Shown one piece after another: positions 1-9,764 of a DNA stretch of 64,000 bases. The DNA comes from Blastomussa wellsi. Taxonomy: Eukaryota; Cnidaria; Anthozoa; Scleractinia; Plerogyridae. Both the position numbers and the translations under genes were made by a program. The notes below the pieces were generated by a model. That model ran no database searches and was not told the DNA's origin. It saw nothing but the letters and a program-made list of their open reading frames with translations. The stretch's first letter is position 1, and each line of letters starts with the position of its first letter. The stretch lies in NCBI GenBank assembly GCA_947652115.1, contig OX393561.1:31282103-31346102 (forward strand), in the 5' to 3' direction.

Positions 1-1
1 A

Positions 2-592
2 GTTGACCCTGGGCGCGAATTCATGGGCGCTGTGACGAAAGTCATGGAAAATCACAAAACTTTCATCCGGCGCGGGCGCGTCAACATTCACCGCGATCAG
101 GCCATTGTTGAACGTTTCAACCGCACCCTTGCCGAACGCCTGTTCGGTCACCAGTATGCCGTGGAAATGCGGATGCCTGAGGGCCAGCGGTCCAGGGCAT
201 GGGTGAAAAGACTTCCTGAAGTTGTTTCGGCTTTGAACAACGAGGTGACCAGCCTCATCGGAAAGAAACCCGCTGTTGCAATCAAAGAGAAATCTGTTTT
301 TTCGAAACCTTCGACTGCTTATCACAGACCTGTTGGGAAGGATGAAAAAATCCTGCCATATCTTGTTCAGGTTCGCCATCTTTACGAACCTGGTGAGCTT
401 GAAGGGGGGGAAAAAAGAGCCACGGATCCGATTTGGTCTTTGAAAGTTTTCACCATTGAAAAGGTTTTACAAAAACCGGATCAGCCCGTTCTGTACTATT
501 TGCATGATGGACCCAAGCGCGGTTTTGTGCGTGAAGAGCTGCAGATTGTGCCTAAAAACACCGTTCTCCCGCCGGCCAGCGTGGACAGTTGA
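2..592 (+). CDS. Integrase (rve family), C-terminal part, Polinton-type
   Basis: The reading frame is open from base 2, so the ATG at 23 is probably internal and the gene starts before the window. The fragment opens with VDPGREF, which carries the second catalytic Asp of a DDE integrase. About 35 residues later QAIVERFNRTL supplies the catalytic Glu, giving the D-x(~35)-E spacing of retroviral and Polinton integrases. Near the C-terminus, WSLKVFTIEKV and the following ~35 residues look like a chromodomain/SH3-like module that ends these integrases. It would catalyse strand transfer of the element into host DNA. Stop TGA at 590-592; the polymerase gene converges from the other strand about 210 bp away. 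Confidence 0.8.
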   Translation, partial: VDPGREFMGAVTKVMENHKTFIRRGRVNIHRDQAIVERFNRTLAERLFGHQYAVEMRMPEGQRSRAWVKRLPEVVSALNNEVTSLIGKKPAVAIKEKSVFSKPSTAYHRPVGKDEKILPYLVQVRHLYEPGELEGGEKRATDPIWSLKVFTIEKVLQKPDQPVLYYLHDGPKRGFVREELQIVPKNTVLPPASVDS

Positions 593-802
593 ACAAACAA
601 ATGAAATTTTGAAAAATGGGCCGTGGACGCAACGGTGTTCTCATTCAAGCTTCAACCATTGGGAAAAGAAGGACAAGAAGTGACGTTAACCAAAAATATT
701 CTGATATTTTTGGCAGAAACAACACCGTTCAAAATCCAGAAGAAATTTTTCTTGACCCTGGAGTTTTGAATTATTTGCGCAGTTTGCGCCCGAGCGAGAT
801 TG

Positions 803-1513
803 TTAAAACTGTTCTTCCAGCCACTCCCCGAGCGCTGTGACAGCTTCTGTGTCCAGCAACAGCGCTTCCAAATCCTCTTCTGTTGGGGCATCTTTGAAAC
901 CGTATGCTTTTGTGTGGATCCCGTCATCTGCAATCCAGCGTTTTGAGTCAAACGCACACAGTGAAATCTTGTTCACGTGCATTCCGTAAATTTCATGCCC
1001 CTCGCTCCGCAGAATGTTCATTCCATGCTTCAGCTGTTTCTTCTCGCCAAAAATCATTTCACGGTACTGCTCGTGGGAAATGTTTTTCTTGACGACACAC
1101 TTTTTGACCCCCTTCGCCTTTTTGATATTTTTTTCGTCCCCTCGTAGGATGGAATACATTTTTGACCTGAGACAGATGGCTTCCGCGATGGGTGTCCCCG
1201 CGCATTCATCTTTCATTTTGCCCAAGACTTTTTTGTTCTCGTCTGAGTTAAGTGGATGGTCTTGCGGGTAATCACTCAGGTCATACATTTCTTTCGTTGT
1301 CGCGATGTCTTTGTAAACGTCTTCTGTTTCGATCTCAAGCAGAAGACTGTCCGTGTCCGTGTAAACAAGTTCACATTTTGATCCGTACCGCTTTTTCAGG
1401 TGGTTGTAGAAAAAGTCGTACATGAGGATCTTGCTGTTGTCCAAGATCGTCATGCCCGTGTACACCGGTTTGTTCAGCACCAGCTTCCCTTTGTGCATGT
1501 GGATCCCCGCCAT
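803..1513 (-). CDS. Family B DNA polymerase, C-terminal fragment (protein-primed)
   Basis: This 236-residue open frame carries polymerase motif C, YTDTDSLLLEI, around residue 50; its two Asp residues bind metal at the polymerase active site. It is preceded by the KLVLNKPVYTG segment typical of Polinton polymerases. It is the continuation of the ORF at 1680-5225, from which it is cut off by a 153-bp MITE, so the ATG at 1513 is only the first Met after the insertion and not a natural start. Stop at 803. It is unlikely to be made as a working enzyme from this copy. Confidence 0.75.
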   Translation of the reverse strand: MAGIHMHKGKLVLNKPVYTGMTILDNSKILMYDFFYNHLKKRYGSKCELVYTDTDSLLLEIETEDVYKDIATTKEMYDLSDYPQDHPLNSDENKKVLGKMKDECAGTPIAEAICLRSKMYSILRGDEKNIKKAKGVKKCVVKKNISHEQYREMIFGEKKQLKHGMNILRSEGHEIYGMHVNKISLCAFDSKRWIADDGIHTKAYGFKDAPTEEDLEALLLDTEAVTALGEWLEEQF

Positions 1514-1527
1514 GTTGTTTGTGAATA

Positions 1528-1680
1528 GACCAATTTCGATATTTTAATATTCAGCCTAAAACAATAGACATCACTGCGAGGCTCCGGGGAATAAATCCCA
1601 CAAACTCTATAATTTATACCCCGGAGCCTCGTTCTGAGGTCTATTGTTTTAGGCTGAATTTTAAAATATCGAAATTGGTC
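1528..1680. mobile_element. MITE inserted in the polymerase gene
   Basis: The two ends are near-perfect inverted copies: GACCAATTTCGATATTTTAA at the left and its complement at the right, continuing through TTCAGCCTAAAACAATAGAC for arms of about 45 bp. An inner inverted segment (GAGGCTCCGGGG / CCCCGGAGCCTC) makes the whole element fold back. TA dinucleotides flank it at 1526-1527 and 1681-1682, fitting a TA target duplication. The first base of the element completes a TAG stop for the upstream polymerase ORF. Ends resemble those of the elements at 21173, 22163 and 39984. Confidence 0.85.
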
Positions 1681-4600
1681 TATTGGGCGAACCTTGAGAA
1701 CAACGGACTGGCAACAAATTTTCTGACTTTTTCTTTTTCTTCACTTTTCACGATTTTGATGTCCGTGCGCTTCCGCAGGTTCTCCATCGTTTTCCCGAAA
1801 ACCGAGTTGTTCATCAGTTTGTAAAAGTCTTTTTCAAAAGCGCTTTTTGCTCTTTTGCGGAAATTGGTGTTCTTCATGATATAAGGTTTCATCCACGGTG
1901 ATTGCTCGAACTCCAGAACTTTGTGGACCTTTTTCAGCCTCATCCCCTGTTGCAGATAAAACTGCAAGTTCCTGTAGTGCACGACGTAGTTGTTTTTGTC
2001 TTCCAGTGTCAGCAGCAGTTTCTTTTCTTTTGGTGTTTTGATTTCCAGTTCGTCCATCAGACGGTGCTGGTAGTCTGACATGTCCTCTTTTTTTACCGCC
2101 TTTTTTTCCGGCGCCAGCGGATAACTGTTGTGCTCTTCATGCAACTCCTCCGGATATTCGAGGTCAACCTCAAGAATCCAGCCGGTTTTGGCGTCTTCTT
2201 TTTTCTTCAAAATTTCTTCTTCCGTGGGCAGCACGCTTCTCCATTTGAATCCTCTCACGGGCATTGGCTGGCACATGGCCCAGCCGTAAAGGTTGTTCGC
2301 GTCGAAATACATAATAAATTTTTTCGGTTTGGTCTCATCATAGCCCTCCACTTCTGGGTTGTTGGCTCTGACATACCTTTTGCTGACATTTGAGATCCCG
2401 CCGCGCAGCCCCCTTTCCACAAAAAGATGCTTGTCAATGTCCGTCAATAGCTCCAGCTCAATGCCAGACATTTTCAGAAGCGCGTCCCAACTCAGCCCTG
2501 GCGATGTGAAATAATTCGCCGGGTCCAGCCCGTACTGCTCTTGACACAGATCCCTGAAATTTTCAAAAACATCCGCCAGCAGTGCCACGTCTGTTTTCAC
2601 ATACAAGTCATGATAATCTCCCAGGTTTTTGCAGTCAAAGGCTTCCCACACTTTCTGCGCGTGCGCATATTCAGCGTCTGAAATGGCTTCGTCGTTCAGT
2701 TTGCTGTAAAACAGCTTTTTGTGCGGCAGTTTTGTCTCTTCGAACCTCTCCCATGAGTCCATGTACTCATATGGATAGATTCCTTTTTGAAACAACAACT
2801 CAACCTGGGGGCTGTCCATTGATGTTTTGGTGATTTTCAGCTTTTCTGGGGGCGTTGCTTTCACAAGCGCGTCAAGGCTTCCTTGCATGAAATTCAGACT
2901 GTCTATGAACTGCAGATTCCCCATGGAAAATGTGATGTACTTTTCCATGTTGTTGGCCACACATTTCACATCCTTTTCCTGCTGCGCCATCGCCTGCATC
3001 AGGTGGTGCGCGTCGTAACCTCTCAGGTTGTGAAATACAACTGGGATTTTGAAAAATTTGGGCTTCAGTTTCAGTTTTAAATTGCAATCGTTGTGCGCGG
3101 CCCCCCGGAACTTGCCTGTCACATGGCAATGGTCTTTCACCGCGTCTCTGTATATTGGTTGGATCAACGGTTTTTTGCAGAATTGGCACTTTTCTTGTTT
3201 GTCGGCTGCTTCTTTTTGCTTTTTGTCCAACCTTTTCATGCAAAGGCACGCAACCCTTTTTTGCACAAACCAGAAACATTTTTTGTGCACCTGTCCCAAA
3301 TATTTTTCTTTTTTCCATGCAGGCAGTGAGTCAAGGAAATTTTCTTTCGTTAGACTTTTGCCACAAATGTGACAATCTTTTGCGTTGTTGAAATTTTCCC
3401 AATCTTCCGGTTCCATTCTTATTGGTTCTTTCTCTTCCACACTTTCTCTCAGATTTTGTTCTTCTTGCACAATGTCGCTCAGAAAATTTGCCACTGCATT
3501 TTGCCCTCTGAAAACTTTTGAATTCATTATTTCTCCATCACTTCTCACACATATCCAGGCGTATCCACACGCTTCGTGGATTTCAGTTTTTTCTGTGTAA
3601 CTTTGTTCTTGATTTTCGCACTCGCGGTATTCAATCTTTTTTACAAGCGCCTCAAAATCTGCATAAATCACGAAAGGCGCCTTCATCTGTTTTTGGAAAT
3701 TTTGATACTTCAGGATGTTTTTTCCTTTTTCCGGCATTTCGATCACTGTTGGCCTGCCATTCAAACCTTCACATTGTTTTTGATGCTCCTCCAACTTTTC
3801 CTCTGTTCTGAAATGTGTAATACACATATTGCAAAAGTGCTTTTTTCCACAATGTTTTGTCTGATCATAAACCAATGCGCTCATTCGTTTGACCCAGCAG
3901 TAATGATTGTTCTCCCCATCCACAATAATAATCAGGTTGATCCTTGGCACTTCATGACTTTTCTCGCTGAACCATAAACCTCCCATGAAACAGTCTTTTT
4001 CTTTGTCCCAACCATATAAATTGATTGCCAGTTTTGGATTTTGTGCCTCAAGCTTTTTTATCTGCTTGATCGGTGTGGGGAAATCGATTCCCTTCCAATT
4101 GATGCCAACATTGACAGGGTATTTGCTCGGCCTTTGCGCGTCCTTTCCCGCTGGGAAAAGTGCTGATCTCAACGCCCACTTCAGACATTCATTGTCCACG
4201 TTTTTCACGTTAACAATTGCTTTCTTTGCTGCAAGTTTTGGTGGAAGTGGCAACCATGTTCCTCCTTTCAGTGGTTCATATTTTGCAACATGCACATACA
4301 CTTGTTTTATTTTTTCAAACACCATTTCTGAATTTTGAACTGAGACTTCCGTTCTGCTTTTTGAATCTTCAATAAATTCATCGAATTTTTCCGTGATCTC
4401 TTCTTCGTCAAATTTTTGGAAAATATACAGTTTACTTTTATAATACTGTTTGATTTCTCTCTTTTCATCTTTTGTTGAAAACTTTGTATCAAAAGAAAAT
4501 AAGACTTTCACCATCCCCATCTCTTTCATCTCCTTTTTGAGCAGTTCAATGAACTTTTCACGGTACTCTTTTGCAAAAACTAAAATATCCTTTGCAGCGG

Positions 4601-5225
4601 GGTTATAAAAACCTTTTGAATGGGGGTTCCAACGATCCTTGTTTTTAAAGTTAAGTTCTGATACCTGCATTGACCACACGTGAAGCCATCCTCGGAAATT
4701 TGTTTCTGCCAAAACAAATCTGTCGTGAATTTCTTTTCTCAGAAATCGATTTTTCAGTCCTTGCAGTAAAATTTTCACATTTTGCAATGAAAGTCCAGGA
4801 AAATCATCTGATAAATTTCTTGCAATCTTTTCATATTCAACAGGGTCATAATGGGTTTGGAAAAGTTTGACCCACTCTTCAACTTCTTTAAATTTTTCTC
4901 TTTTGCTTGTACCATTTTCAAATTGATTGACAAGATTTTTGATAAATCTTTCCAATCTTTCTTGCGTCAACCGGCCTGCTGCTCTCTCTCTTTCAACAAC
5001 AGCTAATGCTCTTTCAATGACTGCATTATCTTCTTCTTCTTCCCTTCTTACAAATTCATCAAAATTTTGAAAAAATTCAAAAAGTTCTTCCTCAGGTAAA
5101 GGTTCTTCAATCACCCTTTGCCTGCGCAAATTTTCATTTTCAACTTGAAGCCTTCTGATTGCCTCTTCAAGAATAAGGTCATCATCATCACGTGCTGCTG
5201 CCATGTTCTCTATAAATGAGCGCAC
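1680..5225 (-). CDS. Family B DNA polymerase, N-terminal and palm part (Polinton PolB)
   Basis: A 1181-residue open frame. Visible in order: a charged, coiled-coil-prone N-terminus (residues ~10-120); a C2H2-like zinc finger starting CNMC near residue 465; exonuclease motif I in YADFEALV near 520; an endonuclease VII/HNH-like zinc motif (CQFCKK, then DHCHVTGKFRG near 696); exonuclease motif II in FHNLRGYD near 732; polymerase motif A YFDANNLYGWAM near 972; and motif B NNSVFGKTMENLRK near 1137. Motif C lies in the separate fragment at 803-1513. It would replicate the element's linear DNA from a protein primer. The frame stops where a MITE has inserted between motifs B and C, so the gene is broken. 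Confidence 0.85.
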   Translation of the reverse strand: MRSFIENMAAARDDDDLILEEAIRRLQVENENLRRQRVIEEPLPEEELFEFFQNFDEFVRREEEEDNAVIERALAVVERERAAGRLTQERLERFIKNLVNQFENGTSKREKFKEVEEWVKLFQTHYDPVEYEKIARNLSDDFPGLSLQNVKILLQGLKNRFLRKEIHDRFVLAETNFRGWLHVWSMQVSELNFKNKDRWNPHSKGFYNPAAKDILVFAKEYREKFIELLKKEMKEMGMVKVLFSFDTKFSTKDEKREIKQYYKSKLYIFQKFDEEEITEKFDEFIEDSKSRTEVSVQNSEMVFEKIKQVYVHVAKYEPLKGGTWLPLPPKLAAKKAIVNVKNVDNECLKWALRSALFPAGKDAQRPSKYPVNVGINWKGIDFPTPIKQIKKLEAQNPKLAINLYGWDKEKDCFMGGLWFSEKSHEVPRINLIIIVDGENNHYCWVKRMSALVYDQTKHCGKKHFCNMCITHFRTEEKLEEHQKQCEGLNGRPTVIEMPEKGKNILKYQNFQKQMKAPFVIYADFEALVKKIEYRECENQEQSYTEKTEIHEACGYAWICVRSDGEIMNSKVFRGQNAVANFLSDIVQEEQNLRESVEEKEPIRMEPEDWENFNNAKDCHICGKSLTKENFLDSLPAWKKEKYLGQVHKKCFWFVQKRVACLCMKRLDKKQKEAADKQEKCQFCKKPLIQPIYRDAVKDHCHVTGKFRGAAHNDCNLKLKLKPKFFKIPVVFHNLRGYDAHHLMQAMAQQEKDVKCVANNMEKYITFSMGNLQFIDSLNFMQGSLDALVKATPPEKLKITKTSMDSPQVELLFQKGIYPYEYMDSWERFEETKLPHKKLFYSKLNDEAISDAEYAHAQKVWEAFDCKNLGDYHDLYVKTDVALLADVFENFRDLCQEQYGLDPANYFTSPGLSWDALLKMSGIELELLTDIDKHLFVERGLRGGISNVSKRYVRANNPEVEGYDETKPKKFIMYFDANNLYGWAMCQPMPVRGFKWRSVLPTEEEILKKKEDAKTGWILEVDLEYPEELHEEHNSYPLAPEKKAVKKEDMSDYQHRLMDELEIKTPKEKKLLLTLEDKNNYVVHYRNLQFYLQQGMRLKKVHKVLEFEQSPWMKPYIMKNTNFRKRAKSAFEKDFYKLMNNSVFGKTMENLRKRTDIKIVKSEEKEKVRKFVASPLFSRFAQ

Positions 5226-5381
5226 ATTTCTTCAAATGAAAAATAATTCCTGGCGCAAAATGTTAAATTTGTGTTTCCTTGAAAGTTGCCCCATTGATTT
5301 TTGGCCGCGCTGTGCCCCCGTTTTCCATTTGAAGGCGTGCAGCCTCCTCTTATGCGCAGTGGTTTTTGCCATGTTTATTCC

Positions 5382-5566
5382 ACACACATAATACTGGGTG
5401 GTCTCTGGGCGCATGGATTTTTTTGGGTTTGAGTGGGGGATGACGTTGTGGTGTACGCATCCCGGCGAGCCGGCGAGCTGGTGAGCCGGGATGCGTAAAC
5501 CACAACGTCATCCCCCACTCAAACCCAAAAAATCCATGCGCCAGAACCACCCAGTATTATGTGTGT
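5382..5566. repeat. Near-perfect palindrome (~82-bp arms)
   Basis: Arms beginning ACACACATAATACTGGGTGG are repeated in inverted form on the far side, through GGGTTTGAGTGGGGGATGAC and GCATCCCGG, around a loop of about 20 bases (the segment containing GAGCCGGCGAGCTGG). A few mismatches separate the arms. It lies about 155 bp upstream of the polymerase start. It may be a separate foldback element or a terminal hairpin of the Polinton. Confidence 0.8.
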
Positions 5567-5969
5567 TTCGTGCAGAATTGCAGGCTTAAGTATTTTCACA
5601 GATTGTTGAGAATGGGCAAAAAAATATGATGAAGTAATGCTTTTAGGCTTGGCTAAAATCTATTTATTATAAAAACAGCAGTGAAATAGCAGGTGAGCTT
5701 TCATGCAAAAACATGATATCTTCACACGTAAAGATAACATGTAATCTTCACATGTGAAGATATCACCGTAGCTATGGTTACATAATAAATTGCACCTTCG
5801 GCAGCAAAAGTGAAAAGGTTTGGAAGTTCATTGGTGTTTATATAATAAATAGAATGTTACATGGCCGCTAGGAGATACGAAATTTCTCTTGTCGTGTTGA
5901 AACATAATTCACTCGTTCACTGTGACAACGACAGGGCAAGTGAAATGTATAAAATATAACTAATATAGA

Positions 5970-6221
5970 TGTACCTATCAGTGTTAGGCCCGAGGGGGGG
6001 GGAGTGAGGCTAGGCACTAGGCATAGGTGGGGAGATTTGACAGTAGTTATTGTCCTGTACCATTTTAGTTAGCAACTTTTTATTGCCTTTTGGGTTTCTT
6101 TTGGCCATCCACAAATGCCCTGGGGCAGAGCATTTCAAAAGGAAATCTCAGCTCAATTCAAATGCCCGCCTATTGTCCGGCCTCCTCCCCGCCCCCTCCG
6201 GCTTAACATTGACAGGTGCGT
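5970..6221. mobile_element. MITE with CACCTATCA ends (copy 1)
   Basis: The left end TACCTATCAGTGTTAGGCC is matched in inverted form by GGCTTAACATTGACAGGTG at the right. G-rich and C-rich tracts lie just inside each end. The layout and ends match the longer element at 15964-16458, so these are two members of one family. Confidence 0.65.
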
Positions 6222-7437
6222 GATGAATAAGGTTTTATATCATCATCATCTTTATTTAATCACGGTATATACATCAGGCATAAAAATTCTAATAAGCTAA
6301 AAACTATGAATTACTATAAAAGACTATGTATACAAAAAAAAAGGCCTGTTTTACATGAATGCCGTGTCGGAATTAACTAGTAATCGTTGGAAATTAGTTA
6401 GACATGTTGCTTGTCTGGCGACTGAGGGTAGACTGTTCCAGAGGACTAACTTTTGTAATAGTTAGTACGTGGTAAGGGACTATAACATAATACATACACT
6501 GCAGAAGCAAACTTAGGTGGCTATATATATACGTCAGCTGTACGCGCTGGGCTGCAATGTCTTTCTGCAACTTTCTGGTCGGATGTGGGTACTATTATCC
6601 GTTCAATTCTCAACTTTTTTCTTATTTTTGCTATGTTTACATTTCTTGTTCGGCAGAGTTAGGCTTGTATTTTTTCATAAACGTTGCATCGTACTCACCT
6701 AGAAGTTAATCAGTCCTTGCTCGCATTGTCCAGAGTTACTGCTGAACTTCACACATCCTTGGTGAGTACCACAGCTTTTTTTATTAAACGTCGGCGAGAG
6801 CCTGGTAACGAAAAAGAGGAGCTTTTCCCAGTCACTCGGAAATTTGAAGTGTTTTGGTTTGTGTTTTGTGGTCATTCTCGTCCCCATAGCCCTTTTCGTT
6901 TCTCTTAGCCGGCGGGGCCTTGGCACGAGAAACGAAGGGCTCTGGAGACATACCATTTCAAGTCCAAGACTTCATGACATTGATGTTTCTACATGTTGTG
7001 TGTTGTAATATGGCGGCCGGCAAAGATTTTGGCTTCCGTTTAAGATTTCTTTGTTCTCAACAGCCAATAAAAAAAATCAAATTTTTTTTGAAAATCAGAT
7101 GTCTCCCTTAGAGAACTAAGGGGAGTCACTTGGGTTATATCTTTTAATTACCTACTAGAAGATGGGTATCCATGTTCTATAAGAAAATATTGCCCGCTTG
7201 AGGTCCAGAAAAGCTGCTAGTGGATGCCCGAGCCGTTGGCCGAGGGCATTCACCTCAAAAGGGCCTTATTTTCTTATAGGACATTGGGAAAACAATCTTC
7301 GAGCAGGTTTAGAATATAGCAATTCGCAACGCAACATAAACTACAACCGGGGTACCAGGCTTCTATAGTTTTTGCCCATGTTCTATTAAAAATGAAGCCC
7401 GCTAAGATTCCATGGCGAGTATACAGGGTTATATTCT

Positions 7438-7874
7438 AAAGTGCTGATGAAATGAAAAAACAAGCTATTGAAAAATAAGCATATTTTATAAAGACGTTTA
7501 AAAATGAAGAAGAAAGGCCTTTTCCTTTTTGTGATATCTTAGGTACTGATGATGTCACATGGTGTTAAAGTATGCAACATTAAAATATGCATCATGTGGT
7601 ATATTCCTTGGGCTATAGTATGCTTGTCAAGTTCCAAATATTGCATTGCACCATTATTTGCAGAGATATTCTCTATTTTGCATTTTGACCCTTATACTGT
7701 CACATGACGTCTTCAGTACCTGATTTGCATAATATACAAAAAAGAATTAAATATCTTTGGAACGAGAGGAGATAGATCATACCACAAAGGAAAATGCCAT
7801 TCTTTATTTTGAAAGGCCTTTCAAATAAGCGTATTTTTCAATACCTAGCTCATTTTATATTTCATAGGCACTTT
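7438..7874. mobile_element. Foldback MITE, ~437 bp
   Basis: The left arm (AAAGTGCTGATGAAATGA, then TATTGAAAAATAAGC) is repeated inverted at the right (GCGTATTTTTCAATA, then TTTCATAGGCACTTT). Both halves also carry inverted AAGGCCTTT and TAGGTACTGA-type segments. No coding capacity. Confidence 0.75.
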
Positions 7875-9330
7875 AAGAGGCTCTCGTATGTATTTAAAGA
7901 ATTCCAAACAAAAGAAAAGCAATAAAAGAGTGTATGGGAGTTCACACATGAAAAGGATAGCAAGACTTGTCGGAAACTGTCAACTCTCTTAGTCAGACAC
8001 CATTGGTACCAGCATCACATGTCAATCAGACTGAGGTGACTGGCTTGGATAGAGTGGAGATAGTCAGAGTAAAATGACTTAAAAACAGCTTTACCATTTG
8101 TCCGTCAGTGTCTGTCTCACAGACATGACTTTTAAGAGTTGACAGTAAAACCCTTTAAGGAAACCTCTTCTCTTGACACAAGATGGCATTGAGTTGTCTG
8201 AAATATATTCGCCATTTATTATTCTCATTAAATGTTTTAGCTCCTTATCTGGTAAAATTTGTAATACATAATTTGTAACACATAATCGGAAAACAATTCA
8301 TGAACTTGTCTTGATCTCAGGAGCAGAGGTTCCCTTTAAGGTTTCTGGGTGTTCTGTCTTAAACATCCCAATCAATCTGCACAGCTAAGCAACAAATGAC
8401 CCTCTCTGATGCTTTCATAGGGGTGAGGTTGGGGACAGGGAGTCTCAACCTCCCACTTAACCATACAATTTAGCCCCAGTTCCCAACTCCCTTACACCTC
8501 TGACACGTTATTCTCCCAGGCTACTACCACCTGCCCCCTCCACTTTCATATGGGAGTCCCCTGGGAGTAACAAGTATGGAAAACTCGACACTTTCAGTAT
8601 CACCAATAAGTCAGAAACAACACAAAGAGAAATATTTTGTTTTTCGCATGAAATTTTATTAAACAACTTTGCAAAATTAAAGGCCTAATAAAGTTGACTT
8701 TTAACTGTGATACAGTACAAGGATGGATTATTTCTAAATTTTAACTAACAATGTGCCTATATTTTATTTAATTATTAAACACCTCCACAAACCCTTGTCA
8801 AAAAAAAAACTAGCAACGTTCTTTGCAAGAAATAAACACCACAGAAGATTGCACTGTTCCAGAAAATATCCATACTCAGAATAGGAAATTCTGAGGGGTA
8901 AGGGTGCGTGCGTGTGTGTGTGTGTGGGGGGGGAGGGGGGAGGGTTGGCACAGCCACTGTTATTTATCAAAACTAAAAAAAACCTTTCAATAGGGTATGG
9001 ATATTCCCTATGACACAACCTGTACTGAATAATCCAAGTTTGGTGGATTTTCCTTGCCCAGGCTAGTGGAGTTAAACTCTCACTCACCTATTAACATAAC
9101 ATTATCAAGACTAGACTTGCCTTGTGAATTTATTTACTTTGCTTTACGTTTTCTAAAAGCTTGGGTCATAAATTTACACCTGGTAGATAACACTGAACAT
9201 CGAACAGAGTGCCAATAAAAACATTGAAAGCACTAGGTAGAATTGAACTTAATACACACCTAGTCGATTTGTGAGATCAGTAGCTACATCAAACCAAACA
9301 CAATGATACGAGATACAGAACAGTCCCCTT

Positions 9331-9764
9331 AAAGTGCACCTAACACCAAAATATTTTTTTCGCTAAAATACACCTTTGTACCAGTTTGAAACGCATTTCA
9401 CCTTTCGTTTCTCCTTTTCACCAAATTCTGGCTATTGATAGCATTAGGAAAACTGTTCATCATTTGTTCCACGACCGAGTCAAAAGGGGCGTGGGTCTAT
9501 TCTTGATTTGACGTCACAAATTGATTTGAATCGCATCAAGTCTTTGCAAACATGCATGCAAATCAATTTGTGATGTCAAATCAAGAATAGACCCACGCCC
9601 CTTCTGACTCGGTCGTGGAACAAATGATGAACAGTTTTTCGAAACTTTTAAATGCTATAAATAGCCAGAATTTGATGAAAAGGAGAAACGAAAGGTCGAA
9701 TGTGTTTCGAACTGGTACGAAGGTGTATTTTAGCGAAAAAATATTTTGGTGTTAGGTGCACTTT
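9331..9764. mobile_element. Large foldback MITE, ~434 bp
   Basis: Begins AAAGTGCACCTAACACC and ends with the inverted GGTGTTAGGTGCACTTT. The arms run about 195 bp each with few mismatches, meeting around the centre near 9545 (CAAACATGCATGC). Inner inverted blocks include GGGGCGTGGGTCTATTC and TCGTGGAACAAATGATGA. No coding capacity; the good match between arms suggests a fairly recent copy. Confidence 0.85.

Larger units (their letters stand above)
1..5566. mobile_element. Polinton/Maverick-like element, partial and degraded
   Basis: A + strand retroviral-type integrase (positions 2-592) and a - strand protein-primed family B DNA polymerase (803-5225) lie tail to tail. That pair is the hallmark of Polinton/Maverick elements and related adintoviruses. 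The left side runs off the window, so capsid, ATPase and protease genes, if present, lie outside. A large palindrome at 5382-5566 lies just upstream of the polymerase start and is the last sequence that might belong to the element. The true right boundary and target duplication could not be defined. The element looks non-functional here because a small MITE at 1528-1680 divides the polymerase. Confidence 0.8.
5567..8650. other. Gene-free stretch with several foldback elements
   Basis: No open frame here shows a domain, codon pattern or splice structure that I can support. It holds a small inverted motif around 5713-5765 (GATATCTTCAC and its complement), the terminal-repeat element at 5970-6221, a small one at about 7176-7280 (TCTATAAGAAAATA and its complement), and the foldback element at 7438-7874. 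The motif CTTTTAGGCTTGGCTAAA at 5639 recurs near 63271. Confidence 0.6.

Noticed and set aside
616..840. A 74-codon + strand ORF between integrase and polymerase
   Set aside because: No recognisable domain, and it overlaps the 3' end of the polymerase; kept out as probably chance.
2130..4492. Many + and - strand open frames inside the polymerase region
   Set aside because: They are in other frames of the 1181-codon polymerase, rich in Cys/Phe as expected from antisense reading, with no domains.
6684..6956. Short frames with splice-like GTGAGTACC near 6760
   Set aside because: Frames on both strands end quickly and no protein family is recognisable.
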